Source: Shewanella chilikensis (GTDB taxonomy: Bacteria; Pseudomonadota; Gammaproteobacteria; Enterobacterales; Shewanellaceae). From it: a DNA stretch of 64,000 nt. Positions 19,068 to 27,028 of the stretch are shown piece after piece (the first letter of the stretch is position 1; every line of letters starts with the position of its first letter). The DNA lies in the NCBI RefSeq assembly GCF_002836945.1, contig NZ_NIJM01000004.1, positions 62,001-126,000 on the forward strand, read 5' to 3'. Made by a program: the position numbers and the translations under genes. Below the pieces are notes generated by a model, which ran no database searches, was not told the DNA's origin, and worked only from the letters and a program-made list of their open reading frames with translations.

Positions 19068-19757
19068 ATGAGCAAGCCGGAAGATTTTGCCACCATCTAT
19101 GCCAGAGCCTGCGAGCGCAAAGGCGGCGCCGAGCGACTGGAGAGCCTGTTACCCAGGGTCTGTTCCACTGAAGAATTGCTGGAATACACAGATGCCGAGT
19201 TGCTTTCAGCACTCAGCAAACAGGTATTTCAGAGTGGTTTTGTCTGGAAAGTAGTGGAACACAAATGGCCGGCCTATGAAGAGGCCTTCTTTGGCTTTGA
19301 ACCCATGAAAGTGTTGATGCTCTCCCCCGAGCAGTTGCAGGCCCGAGCTGAGGACAGCCGCCTCATTCGCCACCAGAAAAAGACCCAAGCCATTTATGAC
19401 AACGCGCTCATGGTGCAGGATATCGCCAGAGAACACGGCAGCCTGGCCCGATATATTGCCCTCTGGCCGGTGGAGGAGATCACCTCACTGTGGCAGGAAC
19501 TCAAACGCCGTGGTGCACGCTTGGGTGGCAATACCGGCCCCTATTTTTTGCGTGGCATAGGTAAAGACAGCTTCCTGCTGACCGCTGATGTTCAAAACTA
19601 TCTCAAGAGCCACAAACTGGTGGATGCAGGCTTCAGCTCAAAGAGCGGCCTGGCCCAGGTACAAGCGGTATTCAATCATTGGCAGCAGAGCAGCGGCAGG
19701 AGCATGGCCGCCATCAGCCGCATCCTGGCTTGTAGCACAGGGGACAATCGCATCTGA
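19068..19757 (+). CDS. DNA-3-methyladenine glycosylase I-like protein
   Basis: The 229-residue product belongs to the Tag-like group of base-excision glycosylases: the VWKVVEHKWPAYEEAFFGFEP region at about 59-80 corresponds to the helix-hairpin-helix fold, and LGGNTGPYFLRG is near 160. Compared with E. coli Tag, the N-terminal zinc cysteine is not evident and the protein is longer, so substrate range may differ. Start ATG at 19068 has AAAGGGAAAAG upstream. It stands alone ahead of the RyhB-like RNAs. Confidence 0.8.
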   Translation: MSKPEDFATIYARACERKGGAERLESLLPRVCSTEELLEYTDAELLSALSKQVFQSGFVWKVVEHKWPAYEEAFFGFEPMKVLMLSPEQLQARAEDSRLIRHQKKTQAIYDNALMVQDIAREHGSLARYIALWPVEEITSLWQELKRRGARLGGNTGPYFLRGIGKDSFLLTADVQNYLKSHKLVDAGFSSKSGLAQVQAVFNHWQQSSGRSMAAISRILACSTGDNRI

Positions 19758-19796
19758 GGCCTGAGATAAATTTGACTTAGATTCAGACAAAAACAG

Positions 19797-19826
19797 TTGC
19801 AATCGAAAATGAGAACTATTATCATC
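19797..19826 (+). promoter_or_regulatory. Promoter and Fur box of ryhB copy 1
   Basis: The -35 TTGCAA (19797-19802) is 17 bases from -10 TATCAT (19820-19825). The 7-1-7 repeat TGAGAAC-T-ATTATCA overlaps spacer and -10; its right half is a perfect Fur half site and its left half matches 5 of 7. Fur-Fe(II) binding here would block RNA polymerase when iron is plentiful. Confidence 0.82.
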
Positions 19827-19832
19827 TGTTTT

Positions 19833-19977
19833 GCGTTCCAAAACTCATCCTTAACTGAGAGTCAGTTAACCGCTAGTCGACTGAGATTTGCTTGAAGTTA
19901 TGGTGTTCCTGAGTTTGCAAAGCACGACATTGCTCACACACTCTTTTAGGCCGGGTTAATTACCCGGCCCTTTTTTT
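19833..19977 (+). ncRNA. ryhB: RyhB-like iron-regulated small RNA, copy 1
   Basis: The conserved RyhB core AAAGCACGACATTGCTCACA is present at 19919-19938, followed by an intrinsic terminator (GGCCGGGT / ACCCGGCC at 19949-19969, then seven T). RyhB pairs with mRNAs of iron-containing proteins through Hfq when iron is scarce. The estimated transcript is about 145 nt, starting at G19833. Compared with copy 2, the first 23 bases and the last roughly 75 are almost identical while the middle differs in sequence and length. The start site is predicted from the promoter, not measured. Confidence 0.87.
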
Positions 19978-20254
19978 GTGTCGAAGCTTTATGCTCCTTC
20001 TCTCCATCAGCGCTTCCCCATGCCGTTCGGCTATTTCTGAATTCGATATTCCCTCTCTACGAGCCTGCTTGGGAGATCCGGCACTAAGTAAGGGGCGTTA
20101 GTCTGGATTTAACACCCAAATAGCTAATGACTCCCGGCCTGAGAAACTAAGTTTAAAGTAATTAAAAATCATTACCTTAAGGGATTTTCTGTTCAGAAAT
20201 CTAAGGTAGGAAAAATTAGGCTGGAAAATTTTACCGCGAAAAGCCAAAAAACAG

Positions 20255-20284
20255 TTGCAAACATAAATGAGAACGATTATCGTT
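20255..20284 (+). promoter_or_regulatory. Promoter and Fur box of ryhB copy 2
   Basis: The -35 TTGCAA (20255-20260), a 17-base spacer and -10 TATCGT (20278-20283) repeat the arrangement of copy 1. The Fur-like repeat is TGAGAAC-G-ATTATCG, slightly weaker in its right half. Independent promoters mean the two RNAs can be tuned separately. Confidence 0.8.
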
Positions 20285-20289
20285 AACTT

Positions 20290-20418
20290 GCGTTCCAAAA
20301 CTCATCCTTAGCTTTAGGCCCGCAGTACCCGCTGAGAGTTATGGTGTTCCTGAGTTTGCAAAGCACGACATTGCTCACACACTCTTTGTGGCCGGGTTAA
20401 TTACCCGGCTCTTTTTTT
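20290..20418 (+). ncRNA. ryhB: RyhB-like iron-regulated small RNA, copy 2
   Basis: This is a second RyhB-type RNA about 460 bp after copy 1. The identical core AAAGCACGACATTGCTCACA lies at 20360-20379, with terminator GCCGGGT / ACCCGGC at 20391-20409 and a T tract to 20418. Estimated length is 129 nt. The middle (about 20313-20335) is shorter than and unlike that of copy 1, so targets contacted outside the core may differ. The RNA converges with the sensor kinase gene ending at 20436. Confidence 0.87.
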
Positions 20419-20435
20419 GTTTGTAAACCAATAGC

Positions 20436-22544
20436 CTACCCGAATAGCAAACCATCATAGGGGCCAGACTGATCCTCTTTGGCCATATGGTAAATACTGA
20501 CAGTAAACTGCGTCCCCTTACCCAAAGTCGAGCTGACTTCTATGGTACCGCCAATGCGTTTGATAATACCGTAGCTCAGCGACAAGCCAAGCCCGGTACC
20601 ATCCTTACGAGTGGTATAGAAGGGATCGAATATCCGGCTCAACTGCTCCTGTGGGATCCCTGACCCCTCATCTTCAATCTCTATCTTGATCCCCACAGGC
20701 TCATCCTGCTCCACCCAGTCATAGGTGCGGATCCAGATCCGTCCCTTACCATCCATAGCGTGAGCAGCGTTGACCACCAGATTGATCAACACCTGCAGCA
20801 GTTGCGGACGATTCACCTGCACCGGATAACTGGCATTCAGCTCAGGCAACAACACCACTTCCTGTTTACCCAATGAGTGACGTACCAACAGCTGCATCTC
20901 TTCGATAATAGGCGTGATTTGATGCATCTCCAGCGGCGCATTGAATTCACCGGGACGGCTGTACTGCAGCAAGCTGCGAATAATTGTACTGATACGGCCT
21001 ACCTGCTGGATGATGAGGTCTATCTCCTCCTCAACGACCTCAGCATTGTCGCCAAGCTCCACCCGCAGCAGTTCCATATTACCGAGGATTACGGCGGTAG
21101 GGTTGTTGATCTCGTGGGCAATCCCTGCGGTCAGTTCCCCGAGGGCAGTCAACTTTTCATTGGTTACCAACTGCTGACGGGTTTCGTTCAATAATTGCAC
21201 GTTGCGCTGCAGCTCTTCGGTTTTTTCCTGCAGGCTACGGGTACGTTCCTCGACCTTCATCTCCAGTTGCTCGGCCGCCGCTTGAATTTGCGCATTGCGG
21301 CGCTGCAATAAATCGAGCATACGGTCGAACTGCTCGGCCAGGTTGGCCAGCTCATTGTCTCTGTCCAGTCCCAGCTCGCCGATACGCAGATTACGCCCGG
21401 ACTGCACCGCCTTAACCACTTGGTGAATACGCTCTATCGGCTGCAACAAACTGTAAGCGCCGCGATAAACCAAGAGTCCGGAAACCAGCAACACCAACAT
21501 CAAAATGGTGCCCAATTCTATGATATTAAGCAGATAATTGTGGATAAAAGGCGACTCGGAAAAACCAGAATAGATCATGCCTATCCGCTGGCCACGAATA
21601 TCGGTCAGCGGCGCATAGGCCGAGATAAACCAGTCGTTGTACACAAAGGCTCTATCGACCCAGAGTTGGCCTTTAACCAACACCTGCTGACGCACCTCTT
21701 CAGACACCAGAGTGCCCAATGCCCGGCCGCGATTCTCATCCTCTTTGGGGAAGAAATGCAGAGGCACATTGGTGCTGATGCGAATATTGTCGAGGAAGAT
21801 AGTCACAGTGCCTATGGAACGTTCCGGCAATGTGCCCTTGTCATAGACCAGATCGCGAATATGATCGACGATACGAGTGTTGCGATTAAACAGGATCCCG
21901 CCATCCAGATACCAGCCGACCTTGCCGTTTTCATCGGCTACCGGCAGCAGGCTGCGGCTAAGCATGCCCCGTTCTTCCACTTCTCTGTCGGGATTTTGTG
22001 CCCTCAGAGTCATTTTCACCGGGATCTTGGCACGTTCGGCCAACTCGGGATCGATTCGCGCCAGCCGCGAGCTGGACAGCACCATCAGCCCGGAATAGGC
22101 GCTTTGTCCCTGAACCAAGGGCAGCATCTGCCGCAAATCGGGATCGGCCGCAGCATCAGCGATTCTAACCAAACGCAGAAAATCGAGATCCAACGCCTTA
22201 CGTTGCTGATCCAGAAAAACACTGAGCTCTTTCTGCTTCAGTTGCTCCCCTTCGAGTATCGAGCGAAAATGGGTCTGGAAGTCGAAGGACTGCATCACAT
22301 GTTCCAGCTGCTTTTCCTGGCGCTCCTGCACAGCAGCCAGTGTATTGTTGGCCACAGTCAGGTCGGCTTTGACCTTCATAAACAGCTGTTTGCCTGTGTA
22401 GCTGATGTTCCAGTAAATGGTGATAAACACCAGGCTCACCAGCGTCAGCAAGATGGGCAACAGAGTCAGGATCAGAATGCGATAACGCACCTTTGCCTGC
22501 AGCTGCTGCCAGCTCAGGCCAAAGAGCCGTTTAAACAGTGACAA
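20436..22544 (-). CDS. Sensor histidine kinase, partner of the NtrC-type regulator
   Basis: The 702-residue protein has TM1 at about 22-44, a periplasmic domain at 45-335 of double-Cache size and pattern (WYLDGGILFN, IGMIYSGF), TM2 at about 339-361, HAMP to about 415, a coiled coil to 465, a HisKA domain with the phospho-acceptor His in IAHEINNP (about 477), and an ATPase domain with NAAHAMDGKG, DEGSGIP and GTGLGLSLSYGI. Architecture resembles DctB-type kinases. It follows the response-regulator gene by 2 bp. Its divergence from tupABC suggests a ligand linked to tungstate or molybdate use, but the ligand is inference. Confidence 0.92.
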   Translation of the reverse strand: MSLFKRLFGLSWQQLQAKVRYRILILTLLPILLTLVSLVFITIYWNISYTGKQLFMKVKADLTVANNTLAAVQERQEKQLEHVMQSFDFQTHFRSILEGEQLKQKELSVFLDQQRKALDLDFLRLVRIADAAADPDLRQMLPLVQGQSAYSGLMVLSSSRLARIDPELAERAKIPVKMTLRAQNPDREVEERGMLSRSLLPVADENGKVGWYLDGGILFNRNTRIVDHIRDLVYDKGTLPERSIGTVTIFLDNIRISTNVPLHFFPKEDENRGRALGTLVSEEVRQQVLVKGQLWVDRAFVYNDWFISAYAPLTDIRGQRIGMIYSGFSESPFIHNYLLNIIELGTILMLVLLVSGLLVYRGAYSLLQPIERIHQVVKAVQSGRNLRIGELGLDRDNELANLAEQFDRMLDLLQRRNAQIQAAAEQLEMKVEERTRSLQEKTEELQRNVQLLNETRQQLVTNEKLTALGELTAGIAHEINNPTAVILGNMELLRVELGDNAEVVEEEIDLIIQQVGRISTIIRSLLQYSRPGEFNAPLEMHQITPIIEEMQLLVRHSLGKQEVVLLPELNASYPVQVNRPQLLQVLINLVVNAAHAMDGKGRIWIRTYDWVEQDEPVGIKIEIEDEGSGIPQEQLSRIFDPFYTTRKDGTGLGLSLSYGIIKRIGGTIEVSSTLGKGTQFTVSIYHMAKEDQSGPYDGLLFG

Positions 22545-22546
22545 GC

Positions 22547-23929
22547 TCAGACCTCCGACTCGCAGTCAAACCACTCTTTATATTTACGATCCAGAGTCTT
22601 GCGAGACACTCCCAGCACCCGGGCTGCCGCCGACTTATTGCCGCCGTGGGAATCAACCACGGCCGTGACATGGTCTTTTTCCACATCCTTGAGCGCCCAG
22701 TCGTGGGGATAGCCAGGCTGGGCATTCAGTTCGGCCTTGGGCTGTTCTTTCCAGTATTCCGCCGGTGGTTTACCGAGCAGAATGCAGCGCTCTATCATGT
22801 TGCGCAATTCGCGAATATTCCCAGGCCACTGATGTTGCTGCAGTTTGAGCAGGTCTTCATGGCTCCAGACCACCTCTTTCACCCCGAGCTCTGCGGCCAA
22901 CTGGCGGGTAAAGTGATGGGTCAATTCCACCACATCATCCGGTCTTTCCCGTAATGGCGGGATAACTATGTCGAGCACATTGAGACGGTAGAAGAGATCG
23001 CGGCGAAAATGCCCGGCTTCAACCTCTTCAGCCAGCTTACGGTTGGTTGCCGCTATCACCCGGACATCAATATTAACTTCTTTTTCACTGCCAACCGGAC
23101 GAATCGCCTTTTGCTCCAACACCCGCAGCAAGGCCGTCTGCATTTTCAGCGGCATTTCCCCGATCTCATCGAGGAAGATGGTGCCTCCGGAGGCAAAGCT
23201 GAATAGACCTTCGCGATTGCCCTTGGCACCGGTAAAAGAGCCAGCGGTATGACCAAAGAGTTCACTCTCCAGCAGCTCGGGAGCAATGGCGCCGCAGTTA
23301 ACCGGCACAAACGGGCCCTGACGACCACTGAGCAGGTGAAGTTGCCTGGCCACCAGCTCCTTACCCGTGCCGGACTCACCTTCGATAAGCACCACCGCAT
23401 TGGTTGGTGCCACTCGCTCTATCACCCGCTTGACCTCCATCATGGCATCACTGTTGCCTATGATGGTGGAGGAATAGCCACTGGACACTTCCCGGCGCAG
23501 CATTAAATTTTCCCGCTTCAGCAAGCGCCGCTCGATGCAGCGGTCGACCGCCTTCATCATCTGCTCTAGATGGAAAGGCTTCATGATGAAGTCGGAAGCG
23601 CCGGCCCTGAGTGCCTGAATCGCCACTTCCATATCGGCATAGCCCGTCATAAAGATAATGTCGGAGCGCCGCTCCTGATCATCCAGCGCCTCACGCCACT
23701 CAATACCTGAGCGGCCGGGCAGACGTATATCCACAATCAGCAGGTCGAAGTGACAACGACTGCGCAGTTGTTCGGCTTCTTCTATGCTGGCGGCGGTTTC
23801 TACCAGGGCAAATTTCTTTGCCAGCGCTTTGTTGAGAAAACTGCGCATACCGGGCTCGTCGTCGACGATCAACACGGACACGGCAGAAGGCATTGGCTTA
23901 GACTTTAGTGGCTTTTCTATCTGGCTCAT
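22547..23929 (-). CDS. NtrC-family sigma-54-dependent response regulator
   Basis: The 460-residue protein has a receiver domain with Asp67 in LLIVDIR, an AAA+ domain with Walker A GESGTGKE, and a C-terminal Fis-type helix-turn-helix (GGNKSAAARVLGVSRKTLDRKY). The sigma-54 contact loop reads GSFTGA instead of GAFTGA, a conservative change. It should activate sigma-54 RNA polymerase when phosphorylated by the adjacent kinase. I chose the ATG at 23929; the frame extends to 23977 with no ribosome-binding site. A consensus -24/-12 promoter faces the divergent tup operon 190 bp away, its most obvious target. Confidence 0.93.
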   Translation of the reverse strand: MSQIEKPLKSKPMPSAVSVLIVDDEPGMRSFLNKALAKKFALVETAASIEEAEQLRSRCHFDLLIVDIRLPGRSGIEWREALDDQERRSDIIFMTGYADMEVAIQALRAGASDFIMKPFHLEQMMKAVDRCIERRLLKRENLMLRREVSSGYSSTIIGNSDAMMEVKRVIERVAPTNAVVLIEGESGTGKELVARQLHLLSGRQGPFVPVNCGAIAPELLESELFGHTAGSFTGAKGNREGLFSFASGGTIFLDEIGEMPLKMQTALLRVLEQKAIRPVGSEKEVNIDVRVIAATNRKLAEEVEAGHFRRDLFYRLNVLDIVIPPLRERPDDVVELTHHFTRQLAAELGVKEVVWSHEDLLKLQQHQWPGNIRELRNMIERCILLGKPPAEYWKEQPKAELNAQPGYPHDWALKDVEKDHVTAVVDSHGGNKSAAARVLGVSRKTLDRKYKEWFDCESEV

Positions 23930-24025
23930 ATTGTCGGCTTCAGGACATTTTGACTCAATTGAAATAGATTCTATCATTGATACGGTAAAAATTGGTCACT
24001 ATGAACCAGCGAAAAAGCCGATTGG

Positions 24026-24036
24026 GACAATTTGTC
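24026..24036. promoter_or_regulatory. Candidate upstream activator site 1
   Basis: Palindrome GACAA-T-TTGTC centred about 110 bp before the predicted tupA transcription start, in the range where NtrC-type activators bind. Assigned by position and symmetry only. Confidence 0.35.
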
Positions 24037-24057
24037 TGACACTTATTTACCAAGCTT

Positions 24058-24083
24058 GGGATCCAGTTCACATATTGGATCCC
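24058..24083. promoter_or_regulatory. Candidate upstream activator site 2 (8-bp perfect inverted repeat)
   Basis: GGGATCCA, 10 bases, TGGATCCC: a perfect dyad centred about 70 bp before the predicted sigma-54 transcription start. A plausible binding site for the divergently encoded regulator. Confidence 0.45.
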
Positions 24084-24114
24084 TCAATATCGGTTTAGAG
24101 CAGACATTCATCTT

Positions 24115-24130
24115 TGGCACCCAAATTGCT
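24115..24130 (+). promoter_or_regulatory. Sigma-54 (-24/-12) promoter of the tup-moco operon
   Basis: TGGCAC-CCAAA-TTGCT matches the sigma-54 consensus with the invariant GG-N10-GC spacing (GG at 24116-24117, GC at 24128-24129). Predicted start is near 24141, about 70 bp before tupA. The neighbouring NtrC-type regulator supports the call. Confidence 0.8.
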
Positions 24131-24209
24131 TTATTGGGTGCGAGTACAAGGCCGTGGCCCGCTGGCTTATGGGTTCGGCACACTTATAAAATCATGCCAA
24201 GGAGCAATA

Positions 24210-25022
24210 ATGTTGAACTTGAAACAACTGCTGGGTCTTGCCATTGCGGCAGGCCTGATGATCTCTGCCCCGGCTTCCGCTCAGGAAACCATCAAGCTGG
24301 CCACCACCACCAGTACTGAAAACTCAGGTCTGCTGGGTTACCTGCTGCCAAAATTCGAATCAGAATCAGGTTACAAGGTACAAGTGATTGCCACAGGTAC
24401 AGGTAAGGCTCTGAAACTGGGCTCTCAAGGTGACGTGGATCTGGTAATGACTCACGCTCCTGGCGCAGAAGCCAAGTTCGTTGCCGACGGTTTCGGTGTT
24501 GAACCTCGCGGCATCATGGAAAACGACTTTGTTGTCCTAGGCCCCAAGAACGACCCAGCCAAGGCTCGTGACAGCAAGAATGCCGAAGAAGCCTTCGCCA
24601 AAATCGCCAAGTCAGGCGTACCTTTCGTTTCCCGTGGTGATGATTCAGGTACTCACAAGAAAGAACTGCTGATCTGGAAAGCTGCCAACGTGACTCCAGA
24701 CTTCAAAGGCTACACTTCTGTAGGTCAAGGCATGGGTAAAACCCTGCTGATGGCTAACGAACTGCAAGGTTACACTCTGTCTGACCGTGGTACCTTCGTG
24801 GCTTACAAAGCCAAATTGGACTTGGGTATCGACTTCGACGGCGGCGCCACTCTGGCCAACCCTTATCAGGTAATCCTGATCAATCCTGCCAAATACCCTG
24901 ATCTGAATCACAAAGGTGCACGTGCCTTCAGTGATTGGTTGATTAGCAAAGAAGCACAAAGCATGATCAACAGCTATAAAGTTCAAGGTGAACAACTGTT
25001 CAAGGCAACTTACGGCAAATGA
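24210..25022 (+). CDS. tupA: Tungstate ABC transporter substrate-binding protein
   Basis: The 270-residue precursor has a signal peptide cleaved near APASAQ. The mature N-terminus carries the TupA oxyanion motif TTTS (LATTTSTENSGLL), followed by GTGKAL and SRGDDSGTHKKE, also TupA-type. TupA binds tungstate very tightly and discriminates against molybdate in characterised members. Start ATG at 24210 has AGGAG 5 bases upstream; the open frame continues to 24114 through the promoter and is not coding. Its stop overlaps the tupB start. Confidence 0.93.
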   Translation: MLNLKQLLGLAIAAGLMISAPASAQETIKLATTTSTENSGLLGYLLPKFESESGYKVQVIATGTGKALKLGSQGDVDLVMTHAPGAEAKFVADGFGVEPRGIMENDFVVLGPKNDPAKARDSKNAEEAFAKIAKSGVPFVSRGDDSGTHKKELLIWKAANVTPDFKGYTSVGQGMGKTLLMANELQGYTLSDRGTFVAYKAKLDLGIDFDGGATLANPYQVILINPAKYPDLNHKGARAFSDWLISKEAQSMINSYKVQGEQLFKATYGK

Positions 25023-25726
25023 GTGAAGGCTGGTTAGCCCTTATACAGCAGGCCCTCGGCCTGCTGTTTTCCAGAGACCCCGAAGTCTGGTCTATTATCT
25101 CCGTCTCTTTCTCGGTATCTTTCGCGGCACTGCTGATCACCTTGCTGCCGTCAATGATACTGGGGTTCGCCTTGGCGTTTGTTCAGTTTCCCGGCCGCTG
25201 GCTGGTGACTAATCTGGTGCAAACCCTGCAATCCATTCCCACTGTGGTGGTGGGCCTGCTGGCTTACCTACTGCTAACCCGTAACGGCGCCCTGGGCGAC
25301 CTGCGCTGGCTCTTTACCCAAAAGGGGATGATCCTCGGACAGATGATGATCTGCGCCCCGGTACTGATAGCCATGAGCCATGCCGCCTTCACCAGTGTCG
25401 ACCGCCGCGCCTGGGAAACCAGCCGCACCCTGGGTGCCAGCTGGAGCTCGGCTATCTGGGTGGTTTGCCGCGAACTAAGAGTACCGCTGTTACTGGCGAT
25501 TATCGCCGCGTTTTCCCGTATCATTACCGAAGTCGGCTGTTCCATGATGGTTGGTGGCAATATAGCCCATGTTACCCGTAACATACCCACCGCGATTTCG
25601 CTGGAAACCAGTAAAGGGGACTTCGCCCAGGCCATAGCCCTTGGCTTGGTACTGCTGGTGCTGGCACTGATACTGAATTTTGCTCTGGGTACTCTGCGCG
25701 GCAGGGCCAGTCCCAGAAGTCATTAG
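25019..25726 (+). CDS. tupB: Tungstate ABC transporter permease
   Basis: This 235-residue inner-membrane protein has about five or six hydrophobic segments and the ABC-permease coupling loop in ETSRTLGASW (near residue 139). Permeases of this type form the homodimeric channel for TupA-delivered tungstate. The ATG overlaps the tupA stop (ATGA), so translation is coupled. Length and position in a tupA-B-C order support the assignment. Confidence 0.93.
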   Translation: MSEGWLALIQQALGLLFSRDPEVWSIISVSFSVSFAALLITLLPSMILGFALAFVQFPGRWLVTNLVQTLQSIPTVVVGLLAYLLLTRNGALGDLRWLFTQKGMILGQMMICAPVLIAMSHAAFTSVDRRAWETSRTLGASWSSAIWVVCRELRVPLLLAIIAAFSRIITEVGCSMMVGGNIAHVTRNIPTAISLETSKGDFAQAIALGLVLLVLALILNFALGTLRGRASPRSH

Positions 25727-25734
25727 GACGCTTG

Positions 25735-26442
25735 ATGATAAAGCTGATAGCCCAAGATCTTGAGATGCGTTTTGGTGAACGCCTGTTATTTCGCGCCCGG
25801 CAACTGGAGTTTTGTCAGGGTGAAGTCATCTATCTGCAAGGTGACAATGGCTGCGGTAAAACCACTCTGATGAAACTGCTGGCCGGTTTACTCAAACCCA
25901 GCGCCGGTACCATCTATACCCAAGGATTTCCAGCGACGCCCTGGTGGCGAGGTGATACCTTGCTCGGTAAGGCTATTTACCTGCATCAGCACCCATACTT
26001 GTTTGAAGGCAGTGTCAGCTACAATCTGCAACTGGCGCAAAAATACAGCGGCTTGAATAAAGCCGAGCAGCGCACTAGGATGCAAAGCGCGATAGAAAAT
26101 GCCCAACTGGGGAAACTACTCAAAACCAACGCCTCAACGCTGTCCGGCGGTGAACGGCAACGGCTGGCACTGGCCAGAGCCTGGCTGTTGAAACCCAAGT
26201 TACTTATGCTGGATGAACCCATATCCAATATGGACAGAGCATCGCAACAAACCGTTTTTGCTATGATTGCCGAATTGAAGCAACAAGGCACAGGGCTGCT
26301 GATCAGTAGCCACCAGCATTCAGAACTGACAGCACTTTGTCACCAACATTGGCATATAGAATCACAACAACTGACAACCTCAGCCAATTTGACCCTGGCC
26401 ACGGAAGAACTGCAGGAGGAGAACTATGTCGCAGCGCATTGA
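25735..26442 (+). CDS. tupC: Tungstate ABC transporter ATPase
   Basis: The 235-residue ATPase has Walker [10 protein letters not shown], signature LSGGERQR, Walker B LLMLDEP and H-loop SSHQHSE. It powers import through TupB. Start ATG at 25735 with AGGACG upstream; the preceding in-frame TTG at 25732 is less likely. It overlaps mobA by 17 bp, tying tungstate import to cofactor synthesis in one transcript. Confidence 0.93.
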   Translation: MIKLIAQDLEMRFGERLLFRARQLEFCQGEVIYLQGDNGCGKTTLMKLLAGLLKPSAGTIYTQGFPATPWWRGDTLLGKAIYLHQHPYLFEGSVSYNLQLAQKYSGLNKAEQRTRMQSAIENAQLGKLLKTNASTLSGGERQRLALARAWLLKPKLLMLDEPISNMDRASQQTVFAMIAELKQQGTGLLISSHQHSELTALCHQHWHIESQQLTTSANLTLATEELQEENYVAAH

Positions 26443-27019
26443 TGCGGTGATACTCGCCGGAGGCATGGCCAGGCGTATGGGCGGAGAAGACAAAGGCCTG
26501 GTAGATCTGCTGGGGCGCCCCATGATTGCCTACGTTATCGACAGGGTAAAACCTCAGGTGAATCAGATCCTGATCAACGCCAACCGCAATCAAACACGTT
26601 ATGCTGAGTTCGGTTTTCCTGTCATTGCCGACCTGGAACAGGGCTACCCTGGGCCATTGGCGGGGATGATTAGCGCCCTGGACAAAACAAACGCCGATCT
26701 GCTGTTGGTGGTGCCTTGCGACTGCCCTTTGCTGCCCAAAGACCTGGTCGAGCGTATGGCGCAAAAGCTGCAGGCGTCAGAAGCGGATCTCGCCGTGGCA
26801 TCCGATGGCGAGCGTGAGCAACCAGTGGTTATGCTGCTCAAACCGACGGTGAGGGATTCGATGCAGGCGTTTCTCGATTCTGGCAGGCGCCGTATCGATC
26901 TCTGGTACAGTGAACACCCGGTAGTGGTTGAATCATTCGCCGATCAACCCAGCGCCTTTATTAACGTCAACACCAACGAACAAAAACAACAACTCGCGGC
27001 GGAAATATCCCAAGCTTAA
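26426..27019 (+). CDS. mobA: Molybdenum cofactor guanylyltransferase
   Basis: MobA attaches GMP from GTP to molybdopterin, forming the bis-MGD cofactor of DMSO-reductase-family enzymes such as formate dehydrogenases and nitrate reductase. The N-terminal nucleotide motif [16 protein letters not shown] is intact, as is [10 protein letters not shown]. Length is 197 aa. A strong GGAGGAG site inside the end of tupC directs its ATG. It precedes a mobB-moeA fusion. Confidence 0.95.
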   Translation: MSQRIDAVILAGGMARRMGGEDKGLVDLLGRPMIAYVIDRVKPQVNQILINANRNQTRYAEFGFPVIADLEQGYPGPLAGMISALDKTNADLLLVVPCDCPLLPKDLVERMAQKLQASEADLAVASDGEREQPVVMLLKPTVRDSMQAFLDSGRRRIDLWYSEHPVVVESFADQPSAFINVNTNEQKQQLAAEISQA

Positions 27020-27028
27020 GAGGTTTTT

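Noticed and set aside
20098..20298. 66-codon minus-strand ORF between the RyhB copies
   Set aside because: It runs antisense through the copy-2 promoter and Fur box; no ribosome-binding site.
21420..22541. 373-codon ORF antisense to the sensor kinase
   Set aside because: His/Gln-rich shadow of the kinase coding strand; the opposite frame has complete kinase motifs.
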